DNA of 64,000 bases from Microbacteriaceae bacterium. GTDB taxonomy: Bacteria > Actinomycetota > Actinomycetes > Actinomycetales > Microbacteriaceae. The stretch is from positions 929,534 through 993,533 of the forward strand of contig JAPSJW010000001.1 in assembly GCA_031177985.1 (NCBI GenBank), in the 5' to 3' direction. A model generated the notes under the pieces. The model worked only from the letters and a program-made list of their open reading frames with translations, was not told the DNA's origin and searched no databases. Below, in pieces: positions 7,383 to 14,768 of the stretch. Within the stretch, counting starts at the first letter, position 1. Every line of letters begins with the position of its first letter. Both the position numbers and the translations under genes were made by a program.

Positions 7383-7972
7383 CGACCGTGACGGCGGCGC
7401 GCACCGACGCGCGCCGCCTCCCTCTCCTGATGGCTCAGACCGTTGCGGTGGCTGCGGCCGCACTGCTCGCCGTGCTGCATGCGGTCCAGCCCGGGCTCGA
7501 TCCCGGCTGGAGCGTCGTGAGCCAGTACGCCCTCGGCGAGCACGGCTGGCTCATGGCGGCCGTCTTCGTGCTGCTCGCAGTCGCCTGCGCCGGCCTACTG
7601 CTCGGCCTGCCGGCGGAGCGGCTGCGCCGCGCGGGGCGGTTCGGACGAGTGCTCCTCGGCGTGGCCGCGGCGGGACTTCTTCTCGCGGCGGTCTTCGTCG
7701 TCGGTGACCCGCTGCACGAGGTGGGCTCCCTGCTCGGCAACCTCGGACTCGCCGTCGGCGCCGTGCTCGTCGGGCGGGATCTGCGGAGAGACGCCGGCAC
7801 CCGCATCCGCCGGTGGTCGGCCGTCGCCGCGCACGCGCCCTGGTTGCTCGCCGTCGTCATGGCCGCCCTGATCGTCACCGCCACCTGGGGCGTCGGCCTC
7901 GCCAATCGGCTGGTCGTGCTCGCGTACTGCGTGTGGCTCGTGGTGGCCGCGCGCCAGGCCGCCCGCAGCTAG
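7379..7972 (+). CDS. DUF998 family membrane protein
   Basis: A 197-residue membrane protein with about six helices. The conserved DUF998 features are visible: an early loop with LDPGWSVVSQYALGEHGW and a later VVGDPLHEVGSLLGNLG segment between helices. It is the third gene of the ArsR/SRPBCC operon with a four-base overlap. Function is unknown. A second, distant DUF998 protein is encoded at 28961. Confidence 0.8.
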   Translation: MTTVTAARTDARRLPLLMAQTVAVAAAALLAVLHAVQPGLDPGWSVVSQYALGEHGWLMAAVFVLLAVACAGLLLGLPAERLRRAGRFGRVLLGVAAAGLLLAAVFVVGDPLHEVGSLLGNLGLAVGAVLVGRDLRRDAGTRIRRWSAVAAHAPWLLAVVMAALIVTATWGVGLANRLVVLAYCVWLVVAARQAARS

Positions 7973-7993
7973 ACCCGGGAAACGTACTCCGGT

Positions 7994-8015
7994 GGGAGTA
8001 GTGCGCACTACTCCC
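7994..8015. promoter_or_regulatory. Perfect 22-bp palindrome
   Basis: GGGAGTAGTGC (7994-8004) is followed directly by its complement GCACTACTCCC (8005-8015). CGG and CCG flanks extend the symmetry after one mismatch. It lies 45 bases before the downstream gene start, where a -35 region would be, and has no T-run, so it is an operator candidate rather than a terminator. Confidence 0.65.
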
Positions 8016-8047
8016 GCCGCCGGACGTGCTCGTCTCCGTTCCGGCCA

Positions 8048-8053
8048 TACCGT
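8048..8053 (+). promoter_or_regulatory. -10-like TACCGT, leaderless start
   Basis: TACCGT ends exactly six bases before the ATG at 8060 and no ribosome-binding site is present. This is consistent with a leaderless transcript starting at or next to the ATG. The palindrome at 7994-8015 lies just upstream. Confidence 0.5.
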
Positions 8054-8059
8054 CGGCCC

Positions 8060-8491
8060 ATGACCGACACCGCCGCCTCGCCCGCCGCCGTTTCACGGCC
8101 CCGCACCCTTCGTGCGCTCCTCCTCGTCCTCACGGGTGTCGCGGCGTCCGCCGCCGCGACGACGCACCTCGCGGTCCTGGCGACGCTGATGGGCGCGGGG
8201 TTCGCTCCCCTCGAGCCGCTGCCCATCCTCACCTTCGCGATCGTGGGCACTCTGCTGGCGATCGCGGGATGGGTGCTCGTCGTCCGCTTCGTGAAGCGCT
8301 CGGCGCCCGTGCTTCGGGTGCTGGTGCCCGCGCTGGTCGCCGCGTCGCTCATCCCCGACGTCATCCTTCTCGCGACCGGCTTCATCCCCGGCACGACGCC
8401 GCTCGGCGTCGTCGCCCTCATGCTGATGCACGTCGTCGTCGCCGCGTCCGCGGTCGCCGTCGGGCGCCGGATAGCCCCTCCCCGAGGGTGA
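8060..8491 (+). CDS. DUF6069-like four-helix membrane protein
   Basis: A 143-residue protein with four predicted membrane helices (about residues 18-40, 52-75, 85-108 and 115-138). A PD pair (SLIPDVILLATGF) lies in helix three and a conserved His (LMLMHVVVA) in helix four, which fits the DUF6069 family. The family is uncharacterised and widespread in actinobacteria. The upstream 22-bp palindrome suggests a dedicated repressor. Confidence 0.7.
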   Translation: MTDTAASPAAVSRPRTLRALLLVLTGVAASAAATTHLAVLATLMGAGFAPLEPLPILTFAIVGTLLAIAGWVLVVRFVKRSAPVLRVLVPALVAASLIPDVILLATGFIPGTTPLGVVALMLMHVVVAASAVAVGRRIAPPRG

Positions 8492-8537
8492 GTGCGAGGC
8501 GGCGCTCGCGCGAGGGCGCCGCCTAGACTCGTGTCCC

Positions 8538-8987
8538 GTGCCAGTCAATCCCGAGCTCGTGGGCCGCACGTATCCGCCCACCGCCCCCTACCTCGTCGGC
8601 CGCGAGAAGGTGCGCGAGTTCTCCCGTGCCGTGTTCGCCACCGACCCGAAGAGCCTCGACGTCGAGGCGGCCCGCGCCGCGGGTCATGCAGACCTCGTCG
8701 CGCCGCCGACCTTCGCCGTCGTCGTGCAGGAGCACACCCTCGCGCAGCTGCTCGCCGACCCCGAGGCGGGCATCGACTTCTCCCGCGTCGTGCACGGTGA
8801 CCAGCGCTTCACGTTCTCCCGTCCGATCGTCGCAGGCGACGAGCTGACGGCGACGCTGACCATCACGAGCGTCAAGAGCCTCGGCGGCAACTCGATGGTC
8901 ACCGCCGAGTCGTCGATCACGGGCGCCGACGGCGAGCACGTGGTGACCGCCACCTCGACCCTCGTCGTCAGAGGAGAGGACGCATGA
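8538..8987 (+). CDS. MaoC-like N-terminal dehydratase subunit (HadA-type)
   Basis: A 149-residue hot-dog fold protein (MaoC dehydratase N-terminal type, formerly UPF0336). The segments VGRTYPPTAPYLVGREKVREF, AGHADLVAPPTFAVVV and VVHGDQRFTFSRPIVAGDEL are diagnostic. It probably pairs with the next gene product as a heterodimeric (3R)-hydroxyacyl thioester dehydratase, as HadA does with HadB in mycobacteria; here the substrate is unknown. Start is GTG. TAGACT lies eight bases upstream of it, so a leaderless transcript is possible. It overlaps the next gene by ATGA. Confidence 0.85.
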   Translation: MPVNPELVGRTYPPTAPYLVGREKVREFSRAVFATDPKSLDVEAARAAGHADLVAPPTFAVVVQEHTLAQLLADPEAGIDFSRVVHGDQRFTFSRPIVAGDELTATLTITSVKSLGGNSMVTAESSITGADGEHVVTATSTLVVRGEDA

Positions 8988-9391
8988 CCCAGCTCACCGT
9001 CGGAGAGACCGTCGCCGAGCGCACCGTCGAGCTCAGCCGCGACTCGCTCGTGCGCTACGCCGGCGCCTCGGGCGACTTCAACCCGATCCACTACCGGGAC
9101 GACGTCGCCGCCTCGGTCGGCCTACCCGGAGTGCTCGCGCACGGGATGCTGACGATGGGTCTCGCCGTGCAGCCGGTCGTCGAGTGGGCGGGCGGCGCCG
9201 ACCGCATCCTCGACTACCAGGTGCGGTTCACCCGGCCGGTCGTCGTCGATGCGGCGAGCGGAACATCCGTCGGCGTCTCGGCTAAGGTCGGAGCGCTCGA
9301 GGAGGGCGTCGCCCGCATCGACCTCACCGTGACCGTCGACGGCCAGACGGTGCTCGGCAAGGCGCAGGTGCGCGTGCGCCTGGATGCGTGA
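8984..9391 (+). CDS. MaoC-like catalytic dehydratase subunit (HadB-type)
   Basis: A 135-residue hot-dog protein with the hydratase-2 motif: YAGASGDFNPIHYRDD contains the catalytic Asp/His pair, and GVLAHGMLTMGL follows. This is the catalytic half missing from the preceding HadA-type subunit, so together they should dehydrate or hydrate acyl thioesters. A strong GAGGAGAGGA ribosome-binding site and a four-base overlap couple the two genes. Neighbourhood with murB, and further on tRNA-Trp-secE-nusG-rplK-rplA, matches the conserved actinobacterial order. Confidence 0.87.
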   Translation: MTQLTVGETVAERTVELSRDSLVRYAGASGDFNPIHYRDDVAASVGLPGVLAHGMLTMGLAVQPVVEWAGGADRILDYQVRFTRPVVVDAASGTSVGVSAKVGALEEGVARIDLTVTVDGQTVLGKAQVRVRLDA

Positions 9392-9401
9392 AGCGGGCCG
9401 G

Positions 9402-10493
9402 ATGACGACCGCCGCCTTCGCCGACTTCACGACCCTGCGCGTCGGAGGTCCCATCGCGAAACTCGAGCGCGCCCGGCACTCGCGCGAGCTCGTCGGGCTC
9501 CTCCGCCGGGCCTGGGAGCAGGACGAGCCGTGGATGGCGCTCGGCGGCGGCTCCAACCTGCTGGCATCTGACGACGGCTACGACGGCACGGTCGTCCTCG
9601 TCGAGACCAAGGGCATCGAGACGCGGCGGGACGGCGACGGCGTCGTGCTCCGAGTTCAGGCGGGGGAGTCGTGGGATGCCGTGGTCGCCTACTCGGTGCA
9701 GCGCGGGCTCGCGGGCATGGAGGCGCTGAGCGGCATCCCGGGCACCATGGGAGCCGCTCCCGTGCAGAACATCGGCGCCTACGGCCAGGAGCTCTCGGAC
9801 ACCCTCGTCGCGGTCGAGCTCTTCGACGCGACGACCGGTGAGGTCGAGCAGGTGCCGGCGGCCGAGCTCGAGCTGGGGTACCGCAGCTCCGCCCTGAAGC
9901 ACGGCCGGGATGCGGTGGTCACAGCGGTCGAGGTGCGCCTGCGCGACGACGGCGGACGTGCGGGACCGCTGCGCTACGCGCAGCTCGCCTCGGCGCTCGG
10001 CCGCGGTCAGGACGACGCGGCAACCGTCCGCGAGGTGCGGGACGCGGTGCTGCGCCTGCGCGGCAGCAAGGGGATGGTGCTCGACCCCGACGACCCCGAC
10101 ACCCGCAGTGCCGGCTCGTTCTTCACGAATCCGATCGTCGACGAGCACGTCGCGCGCACACTTCCCGCCGACGCCCCGCGCTTCCCGGTGGCGCCCGAGC
10201 CCGAGCCGCTCGTGCTCCCGCTGGGCTCGGAGCCGGTCGCGCCGCCCGCCGCGCCGACCGAGGTGAAGTTGAGCGCTGCCTGGCTCATCGAGCGCTCCGG
10301 CGTCTCGCGCGGCTTCCGGCTTCCCGGGTCCCGCGCGGCCGTGTCGTCGAAGCACACGCTCGCCCTCACCAACACCGGGGGCGCGACCGCCGAGGAGGTG
10401 GTCGAGCTCGCACGCTTCGTGCAGACGAGGGTGTTCGCCGAGTTCGGCGTGCGCCTCCAGCCCGAGCCGACCCTGCTCGGCATCCAGCTCTGA
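9402..10493 (+). CDS. murB: UDP-N-acetylmuramate dehydrogenase
   Basis: A 363-residue FAD enzyme that reduces enolpyruvyl-UDP-GlcNAc to UDP-MurNAc in cytoplasmic peptidoglycan synthesis. The FAD-binding segment FTTLRVGGP is near the N-terminus, and LGGGSNLLASDDGY and SGIPGTMGAAPVQNIGAYGQE follow. The catalytic Ser lies in SAGSFFTNPI near residue 240, and the conserved Glu is in the final QPEPTLLG. ATG 9402 starts right before the conserved region; ATG 9384, overlapping the previous stop, is an alternative. The stop codon lies inside the 83-bp repeat copy shared with 12146-12235. Confidence 0.93.
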   Translation: MTTAAFADFTTLRVGGPIAKLERARHSRELVGLLRRAWEQDEPWMALGGGSNLLASDDGYDGTVVLVETKGIETRRDGDGVVLRVQAGESWDAVVAYSVQRGLAGMEALSGIPGTMGAAPVQNIGAYGQELSDTLVAVELFDATTGEVEQVPAAELELGYRSSALKHGRDAVVTAVEVRLRDDGGRAGPLRYAQLASALGRGQDDAATVREVRDAVLRLRGSKGMVLDPDDPDTRSAGSFFTNPIVDEHVARTLPADAPRFPVAPEPEPLVLPLGSEPVAPPAAPTEVKLSAAWLIERSGVSRGFRLPGSRAAVSSKHTLALTNTGGATAEEVVELARFVQTRVFAEFGVRLQPEPTLLGIQL

Positions 10494-10568
10494 CGACTGG
10501 AGCAGCCCGCATCGCCCGGGTGACCGCGGGTGCGGTCCGGCACCTCGAGCTTCTCGAAGACGTGCAGC
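10486..10568. repeat. Repeat copy A: remnant of a NarL-type regulator 3' end
   Basis: This stretch matches 12146-12235 at about 80 of 83 aligned bases, with deletions of 5 and 2 bases. Copy B encodes the last 26 codons of the response regulator at 12157-12774. In copy A the frame is broken and the stop codon is changed (CTG for CTA at 10497-10499), so it is a dead fragment. The first bases also form the end of murB. The two copies flank a module of a LuxR-type gene and a small membrane protein gene. Confidence 0.85.
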
Positions 10569-10578
10569 GGCCGAGCAG

Positions 10579-11589
10579 TCAGTCCCGGACCGCCCGGAGG
10601 TAGGCGACGACGGCCGCGACCCGGCGGTGCCGCTCCGGCTCCGGACGAAGGTCGAGCTTGCCGAAGATCGCCGTGACGTGCTTCTCCACGGCGGACACCG
10701 AGATGTGCAACTGCCGCCCGATCGCCGGGTTGCTGTGCCCCTGTGCCATGAGGTCGAGCACCTCGCGCTCCCGCGGCGTGAGCGTCGAGAGCTGCAGGTC
10801 GGATGCGTGCACGAGACCGCCGATCTGCAGTGCCGACGGCCCGGCGACGGGTCGGCTGCCGGCGACGAGGGCCACCGGCAGCAGCGGCGCCGCGACGAGG
10901 AAGAGCGCGGTGGCGAGCCCGGACCCATCGGGCGGGATGAGCGAGCCGGCGAGCACGAGGACAGCGAACGCGGCGAGCGCGGCGAGTGGAAGGGTCAGGC
11001 GGCCACGGAGCTCCCGCCCACCTCGCACCATGCGCGTCACGGCGACCGCCACGGCGACCGCGGGAAGCGCGAACACGATGACTGCGGCATCCGCGACCCA
11101 CATCGGCAGCACGGCCGCTATCGGTCCGAATCCGGCTGTCGCCTCGCCCGCGGCCGACCCGCTCGCGAGCACGGCAGGGGTCCGATCGGACAACGCGGCG
11201 AGCACCGGGACGAGACAGAAGGCGCCCGGGACGATCCACCACCTGCTGGCGGCGGGGCCGTCCGGATAACCGGCGGCTAGAGGCACGAGGCATCCGAACC
11301 CTGCGACGAACAGCAGCTGCGACGCAGTGTGCCACCACGCCGTGCCGGGCAGCGTCGGCGCGAGCGCCGAGAGCGCCAAGGCGAGCGAATGCAAGGCGCC
11401 CACGGCGACGGTCAGTCGGCACGTGAAGCGGGCGGCCGACCACACCGGACCCAGCAGCCCGACGACCACGAACAGCGCAGGCACGGTGAGCGCCTGCTCG
11501 GCGCCCGGCGCGCTGAACGCCGTCCACACCGCGGCAGTCAACCCGGCGACACCCAGGGCGGTCGCGCCGAGATCGAGGCGGGGGAGCAT
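10579..11589 (-). CDS. Membrane-anchored LuxR-type regulator
   Basis: A 336-residue protein with about eight hydrophobic segments over residues 10-255 and a C-terminal LuxR/NarL helix-turn-helix (LTPREREVLDLMAQGHSNPAIGRQL ... VEKHVTAIFGKLDL) near residues 268-325. There is no receiver domain or kinase motif, so it resembles one-component membrane-bound regulators. ATG 11589 was chosen at the start of the first hydrophobic stretch. It is divergent from a small membrane protein gene with a long dyad between them. The pair is bracketed by 83/90-bp direct repeats. Confidence 0.8.
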   Translation of the reverse strand: MLPRLDLGATALGVAGLTAAVWTAFSAPGAEQALTVPALFVVVGLLGPVWSAARFTCRLTVAVGALHSLALALSALAPTLPGTAWWHTASQLLFVAGFGCLVPLAAGYPDGPAASRWWIVPGAFCLVPVLAALSDRTPAVLASGSAAGEATAGFGPIAAVLPMWVADAAVIVFALPAVAVAVAVTRMVRGGRELRGRLTLPLAALAAFAVLVLAGSLIPPDGSGLATALFLVAAPLLPVALVAGSRPVAGPSALQIGGLVHASDLQLSTLTPREREVLDLMAQGHSNPAIGRQLHISVSAVEKHVTAIFGKLDLRPEPERHRRVAAVVAYLRAVRD

Positions 11590-11649
11590 GCGCTCAGTAT
11601 CGCGCCGCCGACGCCCGGCGGCGCGGCTTCCATCGACGCCGGACGAGAA

Positions 11650-11687
11650 ATGCGGTCGACCACACCCCACTGTGCGGGCGACCGCAT
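11650..11687. promoter_or_regulatory. Inverted repeat in divergent promoter region
   Basis: ATGCGGTCG (11650-11658) and CGACCGCAT (11679-11687) are perfect arms separated by 20 bases; inside, CACA and TGTG give further symmetry. It lies between the divergent LuxR-type gene (11589) and the small membrane protein gene (11757), so it could serve both promoters. Confidence 0.5.
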
Positions 11688-11756
11688 CCCGTCGCCGACC
11701 CCCTCCGCCGTAGCGTCGGCCCGCCGGCGACGAGCGCCGAACCGAAGGGATCCGAC

Positions 11757-12146
11757 ATGACGACCACGACCACCACAGCCTCCGCCGCGCCGACGTCGGC
11801 CCCCATCCGCCTGGGAGCCCGCGCCCGAACCGGGCAGATCGTTCTCACCGTGCTGTTCGTGCTCTGCGGGATGATCGCGCTGAGCACCGCCTTCGCCCCC
11901 GACCCGTTCGAGCGCGAGGCGGTCGTGCTCATCGCCTCGTTTGGCGTGCTCGCCGCTGCACTGGGCGTCGCCGCGGTGTGGGGCGCCATCCGCTCCCGCA
12001 CCATCCAGGTCGCCGTCTGGGCGCTGCCTCTCTTCCTCATCTCCCACGTCGCCGCGCTCGGCACGTGGGTGCCGGACGCGGTGCTCGCCCTCGTCGCCGG
12101 GATCGGCTGCGCGCTCGTGGTCGGCGCTGGGCGACGGGGTGCGTGA
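11757..12146 (+). CDS. Hypothetical four-helix membrane protein
   Basis: A 129-residue protein with a Thr/Ala-rich N-terminus (about 25 residues) and four predicted helices at roughly residues 30-50, 57-80, 84-103 and 106-125. No family is recognised. It is divergent from the membrane LuxR-type regulator and is likely its target or sensory partner (inference). GAAGGGAT upstream may serve as ribosome-binding site. Its stop codon touches repeat copy B. Confidence 0.65.
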   Translation: MTTTTTTASAAPTSAPIRLGARARTGQIVLTVLFVLCGMIALSTAFAPDPFEREAVVLIASFGVLAAALGVAAVWGAIRSRTIQVAVWALPLFLISHVAALGTWVPDAVLALVAGIGCALVVGAGRRGA

Positions 12147-12235
12147 GCTCTGACGACTAGAGCAGCCCGAGCTCCATCGCCCGGGTGACGGCACGGGTGC
12201 GGTCCGACACCTCGAGCTTCTCGAAGACGTGCAGC
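12146..12235. repeat. Repeat copy B: intact 3' end of response regulator
   Basis: This is the intact partner of copy A at 10486-10568. It contains the last codons of the NarL-type response regulator (12157-12774) plus 11 bases beyond its stop. The match starts with AGCTCTGACGACT in both copies, which at copy A is the end of murB. Confidence 0.85.
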
Positions 12236-12774
12236 AGGTGCGTCTTGACCGTCGCCTCGCCGAGGTACAGCGCCTTGGCGATCTCGGGATTCGAGAGCCC
12301 GCGCGCGACGAGGGCGAGCACCTCCCGCTCGCGCGGGCTGAGGCTGGGGCGCGCGGGTGCGCGCATTCGGCTGACGAGCTTCGCGGCGATCGAGGGTGCG
12401 AGGGCGACCTCGCCCCTGGCGACCGAGCGCACCCCGGCGACGATCTCGTCCTGCGGTGCGGCCTTCAGCAGGTAGCCGCTGGCCCCCGCCTCGATCGCGG
12501 TCAGGATGCTGTCGTCGGTCTCGTAGGTCGTGAGCACGACGATGCGGATGCCGGGGCGCTCGGCGAGGATGCGCGCCGTGGCCTCGTCGCCTTCGATCCC
12601 GGGCATCCTCAGGTCCATGAGCACCACGTCCGGTTCGAGCTCGAGGGCGAGGGCGACCGCCTCGGTGCCGTCCGACGCCTCGGCGACGACCTCGAGGTCG
12701 GGCTCGGCGGACAGCAGGCCGACGATGCCGCTGCGCACGATCGGGTGGTCGTCGGCCACGAGCACCCGGATCAC
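12157..12774 (-). CDS. NarL/FixJ-type response regulator
   Basis: A 205-residue two-domain regulator. The receiver domain (residues 1-120) shows VADDHPIVRSG, the phosphoacceptor in VVLMDLRMPG near residue 54, VVLTTYETDD and GYLLKAAP. The LuxR-type helix-turn-helix is at about 140-200 (LSPREREVLALVARGLSNPEIAKAL). The GTG start at 12774 overlaps the histidine kinase stop, so the pair is coupled. It should control the co-operonic ABC-2 exporter. The 3' end is duplicated near murB. Confidence 0.92.
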   Translation of the reverse strand: MIRVLVADDHPIVRSGIVGLLSAEPDLEVVAEASDGTEAVALALELEPDVVLMDLRMPGIEGDEATARILAERPGIRIVVLTTYETDDSILTAIEAGASGYLLKAAPQDEIVAGVRSVARGEVALAPSIAAKLVSRMRAPARPSLSPREREVLALVARGLSNPEIAKALYLGEATVKTHLLHVFEKLEVSDRTRAVTRAMELGLL

Positions 12775-13904
12775 GATGCGTCTCCCTGCGGCAGCTCGAC
12801 CCGGAGCACGGTGCCCGACGCGCCGCTCTCGACCGAGAGCGTGCCGCCCGCCAGGGTCACCCGGTCGCGCATGCCGGCGATGCCGAACCCGGTGGACGGC
12901 GCCGCGGGGTCGAAGCCACGGCCGTCGTCGCTGACCGTCAGAACCGTTCCCGCGAGCACGAGTCGAGCCGAGCGTGCCGCGGCGTGCTTGCGGATGTTCG
13001 CGAGCGCCTCCTGAGCGCACCGCAGCATCACGACCTCCGCCTCCCGGTCGAGCCCGGGTGTCCCTTCGACCTCGACCCGCACGTCGAGCCCCGACTCCCT
13101 CGAGAAGCGCTCCCCGAGCCGGCGGAGCGCCTGCTCGATGCCGCCGCCCTCGACGGGGGCGCTCGCCGCGACGAGCGTGCGAGTCTCGACCAGCGCATCC
13201 CGGGCGTTCTCCTCGAGCACCGCGAGGCGCTCGGCCGCGGCCTGCGCATCGCCGCGATCGAGATCCCGGCGCACCGTCTGCACGAGCATCACGAGCCCGG
13301 TGAGCCCCTGCGCGATCCCGTCGTGCAGCTCGCGCGACATCCGCTCCCGCTCAGCGGCCTGACCGGCCTCGCGGTTGGCGACGGCAAGCTGCTCCTGCGC
13401 GGCCTGCAGTTCGTCGAGCAGCTGCTTCGACCGCTCGCCCTCGAGGGCGATGCCCGAGATCCAGAGGCCGAGCGCCAGGCTGAAGCCGAGCGAGACCCCC
13501 TGGACCGCGGTCGCCTGGGCGACCGCCCCTTGCGACGTGCCCGTGCTGAGAAGGAACCCGACGAACACGGCGACCGCGAGCACGACGTTGGCGATCACGG
13601 CGCCGCGGATCGTGCGGGCGAGGGCCCAGATCAGTGGGAAGGCGACGCTCTGGAAGGTCGCCATAGACGGATTCAGGGCCGTGCCGATCCCGGTGGCCGC
13701 GATCACCGAGCCGGAGACGACGAAGCCGACGGCGTCGCTGCGCCACGCCGCCCAGCCCAGCGAATACCAGACCACGGCGAAGGCGGCGAGCACGCCGAGC
13801 GGACCCCAGAGCTCGAGGCCCTCCGCGCCGGTGGTCGCGAGGATCGCGACGAGGAAGACGGTCCCCGCCGCGACCGCGACATGCCACCAGCGCGGAGTCT
13901 CCAT
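12771..13904 (-). CDS. NarL-family sensor histidine kinase
   Basis: A 377-residue kinase with an N-terminal membrane region of about six helices (residues 8-155), a short coiled-coil, the HisKA_3 dimerisation box SRELHDGIAQGLTGL with the phosphoacceptor His near 192, and a C-terminal ATPase domain (QEALANIRKHAAARSA, VSDDGRGFDP, GFGIAGMRDRV). It lacks a large extracellular sensor domain, so it belongs to the intramembrane-sensing or DesK-like type. It lies immediately downstream of the ABC permease gene, whose stop is one base before its start, and overlaps the response regulator gene. Confidence 0.92.
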   Translation of the reverse strand: METPRWWHVAVAAGTVFLVAILATTGAEGLELWGPLGVLAAFAVVWYSLGWAAWRSDAVGFVVSGSVIAATGIGTALNPSMATFQSVAFPLIWALARTIRGAVIANVVLAVAVFVGFLLSTGTSQGAVAQATAVQGVSLGFSLALGLWISGIALEGERSKQLLDELQAAQEQLAVANREAGQAAERERMSRELHDGIAQGLTGLVMLVQTVRRDLDRGDAQAAAERLAVLEENARDALVETRTLVAASAPVEGGGIEQALRRLGERFSRESGLDVRVEVEGTPGLDREAEVVMLRCAQEALANIRKHAAARSARLVLAGTVLTVSDDGRGFDPAAPSTGFGIAGMRDRVTLAGGTLSVESGASGTVLRVELPQGDAS

Positions 13905-14768
13905 TCAGCTATCCTTCCGGATCCAGCGGAAGGTGAGGCGGCAGAAGATCAGGCCGATCACGAGCCAGAGCAGCGTCACGAGGGCGACGCCGGGCAGGTC
14001 CCAGGTCTCGCCCCGCTCGAGCACCTCGAAGCCTTCGGGCAGGAAGACGCTGCGCATGCCCTGCGCCAGCCACTTGAGCGGGAACACCGAGGCGACGTTC
14101 TGCAGCCACTCGGGCAGGTCGCTGAACGCGAGGTAGACGCCCGAGATGAACTGCAGCACGAGCACGATCGGGATGATGACGGCCGTCGCGCTCTTGCCCG
14201 TGCGAGGCACGGCCGAGAGTGCGATGCCCAGAATGGCGCAGGTGGTGACGCCCAGCAGGAACACCCAGGCGAACACGAGCCAGCGCTCGGGCTCGGTGGG
14301 CAGCTCGACGCCGAAGGCGAAGCGCGCCACGAGCAGCAGAAGCGCCGCCTGCAGCAGCCCGGTGACGAGCACCTGCCCGATCTTGCCGATGAAGTAGCTG
14401 ACGACCGGCAGCGGGGTGCCGGCGAGACGCTTGAGGGTGCCGTCGCCCTTCTCCAGGGCGATGTCGATCGACATGTTCTGCAGTCCGCTCAGCAGCACGC
14501 CGGCCGCGAGCATCCCCGGCAGGTAGAACTCGGCGGCCGTCAGTGCGGCGCCCGCCTCGTCGAAGCCGAACTCGCTCTCGCCGAACGCGACCGAGAAGAT
14601 CGACAGCATCAGCAGCGGGAACAGGAACGTGAAGAACACGCTGTCGCCCTGGCGGAAGTAGCCGCGCACCTCGTAGCCGACCCGGCTCACGCCGAGCCGG
14701 AGGGTGCGGGCGAGGCCGAAGCCCGCCGTGTCGGTCGTCGTGGTGGTCATGGTGGTCATGGTGGTCAT
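13905..14768 (-). CDS. ABC-2 type transporter permease
   Basis: A 287-residue permease with about six helices in the ABC-2 pattern. A short N-terminal helix region (YFRQGDSVFFTFLFPLLML) is followed by the conserved GTLKRLAGTPLPVVSYFIGK segment and FISGVYLAFSDLPEWLQ near the end. The N-terminus is a nine-base tandem repeat giving three in-frame ATG codons at 14768, 14759 and 14750; the first overlaps the ATPase stop codon (ATGA). It exports an unknown substrate with the ATPase encoded at 14765-15640, and is co-transcribed with a kinase/regulator pair. Confidence 0.9.
   Translation of the reverse strand: MTTMTTMTTTTTDTAGFGLARTLRLGVSRVGYEVRGYFRQGDSVFFTFLFPLLMLSIFSVAFGESEFGFDEAGAALTAAEFYLPGMLAAGVLLSGLQNMSIDIALEKGDGTLKRLAGTPLPVVSYFIGKIGQVLVTGLLQAALLLLVARFAFGVELPTEPERWLVFAWVFLLGVTTCAILGIALSAVPRTGKSATAVIIPIVLVLQFISGVYLAFSDLPEWLQNVASVFPLKWLAQGMRSVFLPEGFEVLERGETWDLPGVALVTLLWLVIGLIFCRLTFRWIRKDS
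14748..14768 (-). repeat. Nine-base tandem repeat carrying three start codons
   Basis: On the minus strand the unit ATGACCACC occurs twice and then begins a third time, followed by ACG codons. Each unit carries an in-frame ATG (14768, 14759, 14750). Gain or loss of a unit would keep frame but move the initiation site relative to the overlapping ATPase stop. Confidence 0.7.
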
